This document shows, one piece after another, positions 57,975 to 64,000 of a stretch of DNA of 64,000 nt. Source of the stretch: Cryptomeria japonica (Eukaryota > Streptophyta > Pinopsida > Cupressales > Cupressaceae); the NCBI RefSeq assembly GCF_030272615.1, contig NC_081405.1, positions 603,613,177 through 603,677,176 of the forward strand, read 5' to 3'. The position numbers were made by a program, and so were the translations under genes. The number at the start of each line of letters is the position of its first letter. Position 1 is the stretch's first letter. A model generated the notes under the pieces. It was not told where the DNA came from. It was given only the letters and a program-made list of their open reading frames with translations, and did not search any database.

Positions 57975-58335
57975 GAGAGGTGGGGGGGGGGAGCGAAAGG
58001 GAGAGACCTAGGTAGAGGAGGAAGAGAAAGAAGATGAGGGAGAGGAGAGATAGGGAAAGAGAAAACTAGAGGGTGGTATAGAGAGATAGAGATGGATAGG
58101 AAAAGAGGGTGATATAGAGAGATAGAGAGGCATAGGGAAAGAGATAGGGAGAGAGATAAGGATATAGAGATGGACTAAGATTGAAAATAGAGAGAGAGTG
58201 AATAGGTGAGAGGGATAGAGGTATGGGCAAACAAAGATAAAGAGAGGAGCAAGAGGGAGTTAGAAGGAGAGAGAAATCGAGAGGTGGAGATAAAGAGGAG
58301 AGATGGAGTGAAAAAGAGGGAGGTAGAGATAACGA
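57975..58335. repeat. Purine (GA) tract, about 360 bp
   Basis: The plus strand is almost wholly A and G with few interruptions, built from GAGAGA, GAGATAGAGAG and GGGAGAG words and one run of ten G's. It lies 0.77-1.13 kb upstream of the host start codon. Such homopurine tracts can adopt triplex structure. Confidence 0.88.
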
Positions 58336-58339
58336 GACA

Positions 58340-58900
58340 AATAGTTATAAGTTAAATTAATTCTAATTACTTTTGATTATTATTTGTGATTTCATAAAAA
58401 GACATAAATAATAAAACAAATTTCAAACTTAAATCTAAATTAAATTGAAACCTACTTAAAAGATGAAAAATCAATTCATAATATTATGTTTTATTTAATT
58501 CAACTTATGTGTACCTAATAATAACTATTAATATTATTAAAAATTATATATAATTTTTTATTTATTTTAATTAATAATTTTATGTTTTATTTAATTCAAC
58601 GTATATGTGCCTAATAAAAACTATTACTATTATTAAAAATTATATATAGAAATTTTTATTTATTTTAATTACTTTTAATTATTATTTATAATTTTATAAA
58701 AAAGCTATAAATAAATTTTAAATTTAAATCTAAATTAAATGAAGCCTATTAATAAGATAAAAAAATAATTTATAATTTCATGGTTTATTTAATTCAATTT
58801 ATATATACATGATAATAATTATTAATATTAAAAATAATTATTAGTATTATATATTATAATATAATAAATATTAATATCTATTTATTAAATAATTAATTAT
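58340..58900. repeat. AT-rich tandem repeat
   Basis: Two to three diverged copies of a block with TTTAAATCTAAATTAAAT, GTTTTATTTAATTCAA and AATAATAACTATTAATATTA. No coding frame. Confidence 0.75.
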
Positions 58901-59957
58901 ATATAAGGGGTCTTAGTCGAGATATTCTTTATTAATTGTGAGAAGTTTACAACAATCCTAGTTCAAGAGAGCATACCGGGAGGAAAGAACCAAGAAGAAA
59001 ACCTCTGATTGTAGCTCAGATAAACCTAAAACTATGCAAAATTACAAATCGGCATATTGCCAAACCCAGACACAAATGAGTGTATGAAATCAATCAGATG
59101 ATATAAACCCAATACAATATGCTAGGCCACTAATACATTTGGTACAAGATGTTGACAAAGTCTCTCAAGCTACCTCGAATCATATGTACTTCAATAAATT
59201 GGATGCCTATATCTTCCTCGTCCCATGATATCATGTTCCCATGTTCAAAATACAACTTGAATTCACAGGTTAGAGTAGCAATTGCAAATTGCAAATCCAT
59301 AATCAGCACCTTCTCTTACTTCATAATAGAGCCTTACATAATAATCTTATGGCAACTGGGAAAAATTTATGAAATTTATTGCTTGAAGATTAGTGTTTTA
59401 GCTTCTATTCACTTTCCATCTAACTAGAACTGAAATTTAAAAGAAATGCATCATTCCAAAAGTAACGATTTCTTACTCCTTAATAGACATACATAAAAGG
59501 ATGGGACTTGTTAAACCTACTGTGTCTTCCAAATTTCTCAAATAACATAGCACTACCTTGACAGATAAATCTGAGCTGAAAAGGTAATGAACAAATATAT
59601 TACTAGACTTGGCTCTTCCCAAGTAGTCATCTTAGCAAATAAGTGCTTTAAAATTAAATAGATTGTACAATAAATATACTACTAATGTCACCTAAATGAC
59701 CAATGCTCATAAATAAAATGCATTCATAGACCAACTGCCATGACCAAGCAAAAATACTACCACCATATGATTATAAGGGTACAATCGACTGTCCATATGA
59801 CCGAAACAGAAATGAAATAATGTTATATGTGTACATATTAGCCATTTCACTCATAATCAAGAGAATCTTGACATCTTGATAGTTAAAGAATAACTTAACA
59901 TATTGATATATCGCCATGGAACACCTCAAAAATGAAAAACTATGATAGCATAAATAT
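58901..59957. other. Unassigned, possibly LINE copy 2 3' region
   Basis: The minus strand near 58940 reads AATTAATAAAGAATAT, resembling the AATTAATAAAATTCTT near the 3' end of LINE copy 1, so copy 2 may extend to about 58920. The plus-strand frame 59149-59427 has no recognised domain. Confidence 0.3.
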
Positions 59958-60270
<313 letters not shown>

Positions 60271-60868
60271 TGTCATATGAAGCAAAAAAATAATAATACA
60301 ATAAAACCTTATATATCAAAGAGTATTAGTTGCAACGACAATAAGCTCCTACAGTATCCATATTGAAATCAAAGTATTTACATCCCAATGTGAGGATATA
60401 TCAAAATCTCCAAATAGATATAAAATACATCCTAGGAATGATGTTAAGCTCTATATACAAGCTAGACCAAACCATATAAATACAACATCAGTAGGGAAGT
60501 AAAGGACGTTTAGAGAAAACAAAAATACAAGCCGCAATCAGAGCTAGAATAGTTCATAATAATATCTATATTAAGGTTTTGTTGTCTTTATACTTCATAA
60601 ACAACATTTATATAGGAAAGCCAAAAAAGATGATTGTCACCTACTTACCACCTCCTACTACTCTATTTAACAAAGAAACAGTAAGCTACCTAGACTAAAA
60701 TGTCCTAGTTAGAGTAAAAAGCCCACTCGAAGCAAAAGACCTAGATCAAAATGCCCTTGTAAAATATAGTGGATACACTCAAAATTCCACCAGAGGGCTG
60801 CTAAAAACTGTCGCATCTATCTAAAACTTGAGCTATAATCAACATTGTCAACCTAGGCTAGGTCTGCT
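60271..60868. other. Unassigned, between the microsatellite and LINE copy 2 ORF3
   Basis: Probably 3' UTR of LINE copy 2 on the minus strand. No domain or terminus seen. Confidence 0.35.
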
Positions 60869-61627
60869 TTATTTAATATGGTTGCAATCTTCGTGAGGGG
60901 CCATTTTCTTAGCCGCTTCAGAGGAGGATTCTGCTATGTCCCTAGTGTCTACCAGCTTCCTTTTAGGGGTCTTTTCAACTTTCTCAAGCCCTCCTTGTAG
61001 GTGAGATGCCCTAATGATCACAAGCGGCAATATTTGAAACCTTCCCACTTCTATATCTGAGAATTCTTAAGGAGGTTCAAATCCTTCTTCCTTCATGTAG
61101 TTCACCCACCACTTAGTGCCCGCGGTTGGCTTCAGACTCAACCACTTTTGGAGAAAGTCTATGTTGCGGGCATTGTCAAGCATCCTCTTCTCAAAGGTTT
61201 ATTTATCCTTTATCACCAGAATAGGACGCTTTACCAGCTCTTCCTCTTGACCACATGCTTCCCCGAGACCATCCTCCTAATAATTTTTTAGAAAGGGAAT
61301 CATCAAATTATCATCAACATTCTGGACCGCTAATTCTAGACCTTTCAGTAAATCATTTTTAAAGATTTCTTTGTAGAGTTGGATTGCATCCATTTTAGGA
61401 ATCTTCATCACTAGAAGAATTGCAACAAATGTCACAGGGATGTCGCAATTGACCCTGAACCTATAGTTGTAATTGATAAACTCTTCCCCCGTGATATCTT
61501 GAACAACAAGGTTTGTTAAATCATCTAGCTCATTCAGAATCCTACACCATCTTTCATGCTTGACGCTACCCCTAAAAGCCATCATCCTACTGTTCTCATC
61601 TAGAAGAAGAACAATATATGACTCCAT
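60869..61627 (-). pseudogene. LINE ORF3, unknown protein (copy 2)
   Basis: 253 codons from ATG 61627 to TAA 60869 in one frame, with three internal stops (after FLKNY, after VIKDK and after GFEPP) and no frameshift. It is homologous to the ORF at 41186-41824 over most of its length. Conserved positions include MAF near residue 16, the GEEFI/GNDFI block, IPKMDAIQLYKEIF, LELAVQNVDDNL, PILVIKD, and KWWVNYMKEE. The tail is Lys/Ser-rich (KTPKRKLVDTRD, SSSEAAKKM). It lies about 0.5 kb downstream of RNase H in the same orientation, as in copy 1. Function unknown; the basic tail would fit nucleic-acid binding, but that is a guess. Confidence 0.72.
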
Positions 61628-62139
61628 ATTCTACACTAGCTAAACAGGCTCGCAAGCACTCAAAGTTAGATCGGGAATGCTAGATTGAGCTTCTACATTA
61701 TTCTAATAAAGAAGCAATTGGTACCCTTTAATGATTGTGAATGATCAGACAACATGCACAATCGTTAAGGAGTACCTCGATATGTGTGGACGAATTTCCA
61801 GTGGATGATTAAATGGCTCTTCTATGAATTCATAATTAACTATCAGCTAGTCATATAAATGCTAATATCGTGATCCCACTTCTCATTCCACATAATCACC
61901 AGCTAGTGACATCATCCGACTAAGCCCATCGGGTTAACTACATAGGATCAAGAGCTAAGAAGTGAATCTTTACTATTGTCCTAACCATATTCGATGAAAG
62001 CTAAAGCTAACAAAACCTTATCAAGTTTAGAGTATCTAGATTATGAAGCCTTTCATCGACATCCACCTTTAGGTCAGAATTCTAATCAGGCCACATTTCA
62101 TATCCTTCTGAGATATTTTCCACCCATACCCCATTAGCT

Positions 62140-64000
62140 CCCTAATTGGCCAATTTGTTAGCTTTCTCATTCCCTTCTCTATAAATGTGGTTCATCATAT
62201 ATTCAACAAGTGATTTGAGAAGATCTATTGATCTACCTAATTGGCCATTTAGTTTCCAATTTGGAGTGGATCCAGTTCTTAGAGCATTTATAAGTATGGT
62301 TGAGTCACCTTCTATTTCTACATTTATAATACTTAGATTCTTTCTTAAAAGAAGACCTTCTATAAGAGCAAGAAATTATGTCATGATGTTAGTGTATGTC
62401 CTAATAGGCTTACTAAGACTAGATATCTCTATACCATTCCAATTGTGAATAATACAACCTATACCTATCTTCCTTGGGTTCCCTCTCAAAGCACCATTGT
62501 TGTTCAATTTGAACCATACATTCCTAGGGGGAGTCCATCTGATATGAGCCCTTTTATAGAGATTATTCTTGTTGCCATCACCAATAAATGGTGGGATTTT
62601 CAACCCTTGCCATCTATTTCTAGTTTTCTCTCATCCCATCTAGTGAGTACTACCTCCTTTTGCTGAGAGAGTAATTTTCTATTTACAACTTCCACTATGG
62701 CTGCCTCAATTTTTAAAATCAGGTGATCCAAGTCCAAGAATTTTACCTTGAAGATTCTTCTATTCCTTTCCTTCCATAATTCCCATATCAAATTAGATGG
62801 TTCTATTATCCATAATATGATATAAATACCTTTATTCTCCTGTATCGGCCAACTTTGGAACTAGCTTAGTAGCTTATCAGGTATTATCATTGACCATTCT
62901 AATCTCTTACATAACCATTTCCAACATATGTTACTATATTAGAACGGTCTACTGATGTTGTTTCCTTTTCACATAAGCAACATCTTGATGGGCCCTCAAA
63001 ACCAATTTTAGTAAACCAGTTTGCAGTGAGAATCCTTTTCTCTAGTGTCGCCAGGTAAAGATACCTACTTTGGGAAGGCATAGGTTACTCCAATAAAGAT
63101 TGACTAGAATAGAGGTTTCAGGATGTTGTAGCTTTTTATTTAATAAATTGCATCCTTCCTTAACACTGTAGGATCCAAATTTAGATTTTGTCCAAACAAG
63201 GTTGTCCTCTCCCTTCCTAAAAGAGATCTTCCTTTTATCTATGGGCTTCAATAATGATACCATTTCATGTTTGGGAGGGTCTAGGTTGTCCAAAGATTTC
63301 CATCTCTATCCCAGAGAGGGATCACCCTCTGAGAATTCCACATAATCCTTTACATATCTACCCCATTGTGTCGATAACCTCTCTTTGATCAAATTGTTGC
63401 CCATTAATCCATCTAATGTTGGATATCCTCCCCATGAGTCCTCCCAAAATAGAGCTTTATCACCTTTAGCTACACCCTAGGATAATTTTTCCAAGATAAT
63501 GTCTCTACTGTCTAGAAGGAAATTCCAAACCCTAGAACCTCTCGAAGGAGAGGCAGTCTTGAAAATACTTAACAAATCATTAGTAGTTAGGTATTTTTAT
63601 TTAAGTATCCTTACCCATTTAAGGTTGGGTACCTTGTACATTTTCCAGATTAGCTTAGCTCCTAATGCTTGATTTTGTTTAAATAGGCTCTTGAGTCCAA
63701 CCCCACCTTCCTTAATTAGTTTACACATTTTGTCGCAAGCTATCAATGCTAGCTTCTTATATTCTAACGCTCCCTTCCAATATAAATTTCTTAGTTTCTT
63801 ATCTAATTTCTCCTTTATTCCTTTTGGGAGATGGAGGTAGGACATTTGATATATAGGTATAGTGGAGAGTATTCTTTTTAACATTGTCACTTTCCCTGCT
63901 GAGGAGAGCCACTTATTCTTCCATGATTCAAGCTTCTTGTCTATCTTAGTCAAGATGTTACCCTATAAGTTTTTATTCCTTTTCCCCTTGTTCAAAGGTA
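62140..64000 (-). pseudogene. LINE copy 2 ORF2, C-terminal part
   Basis: Runs off the right edge. From the edge inward: ESWKNKWLSSAGKVTMLKRI and GGVGLKSL..QNQALGAKLIW, matching copy 1; then LVWTKSKFGSYSVKEG, the zf-RVT-like [22 protein letters not shown], and the RNase H domain with NGALRGNPRKIGIGC, FLALIEGLLL and [12 protein letters not shown]. The domain order equals copy 1. Numerous stops and frameshifts; in RNase H the first catalytic Asp is replaced (NNNGALRGNPR for [10 protein letters not shown]). Confidence 0.9.

Overview
The window reads as nuclear DNA of a seed plant, most likely a conifer or other gymnosperm. That is an inference from three things: one well-conserved plant gene with introns of 5 kb, 33 kb and at least 18 kb; nested retrotransposons filling those introns; and no sign of prokaryotic gene organisation. 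No tRNA, rRNA or CRISPR array was seen.

The single host gene lies on the minus strand. Four exons (57203-56703, 51695-51510, 18415-18329, 18216-18137) splice in frame into about 285 codons of a chloroplast circularly permuted GTPase of the YqeH/NOA1/BPG2 group, closest from memory to BPG2. The G4 motif TKVD spans a 112-bp intron. The C-terminal half of the gene, including the P-loop, was not found and should lie left of the window. Almost everything from base 1 to 57203 is therefore intron of this gene.

Layout. 1-8.9 kb: a decayed hAT transposase gene split by a copia-type solo LTR and by a minus-strand gypsy-type LTR; a second solo LTR sits in that gypsy LTR, and two hAT elements sit in the second LTR. 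8.9-18.1 kb: degenerate retroelement DNA, a gypsy pol remnant, another hAT transposase fragment and local duplications. 18.1-18.4 kb: exons 4 and 3. 19.2-22.7 kb: a 3.5-kb solo LTR. 23.2-43.6 kb: a four-deep nest, in which a hAT element holds a LINE, the LINE's ORF1 holds a copia element, and the copia 5' LTR holds a 4.15-kb solo LTR. The hAT, copia and innermost LTR insertions are bracketed by target-site duplications. 43.9-50.6 kb: a hAT transposase pseudogene and a hAT element holding a copia solo LTR. 51.5-51.7 kb: exon 2. 53.7-55.8 kb: a short hAT element inside the remnant of a gypsy element with its 3' LTR. 56.7-57.2 kb: exon 1. 57.2-64 kb: upstream DNA with a purine tract, AT-rich repeats, a hexanucleotide microsatellite and a second LINE copy on the minus strand.

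Most notable: (1) both LINE copies carry a homologous third ORF downstream of RNase H, which I do not recognise; (2) five short hAT elements with CTA-starting termini and 8-bp target duplications; (3) twelve copies of an imperfect hairpin motif, mostly about 167 bp apart, inside the 4.15-kb LTR; (4) the host gene itself, with a 33-kb intron. All transposon coding regions seen carry stops, frameshifts or lost catalytic residues, so the elements are fossils; the host exons are open.
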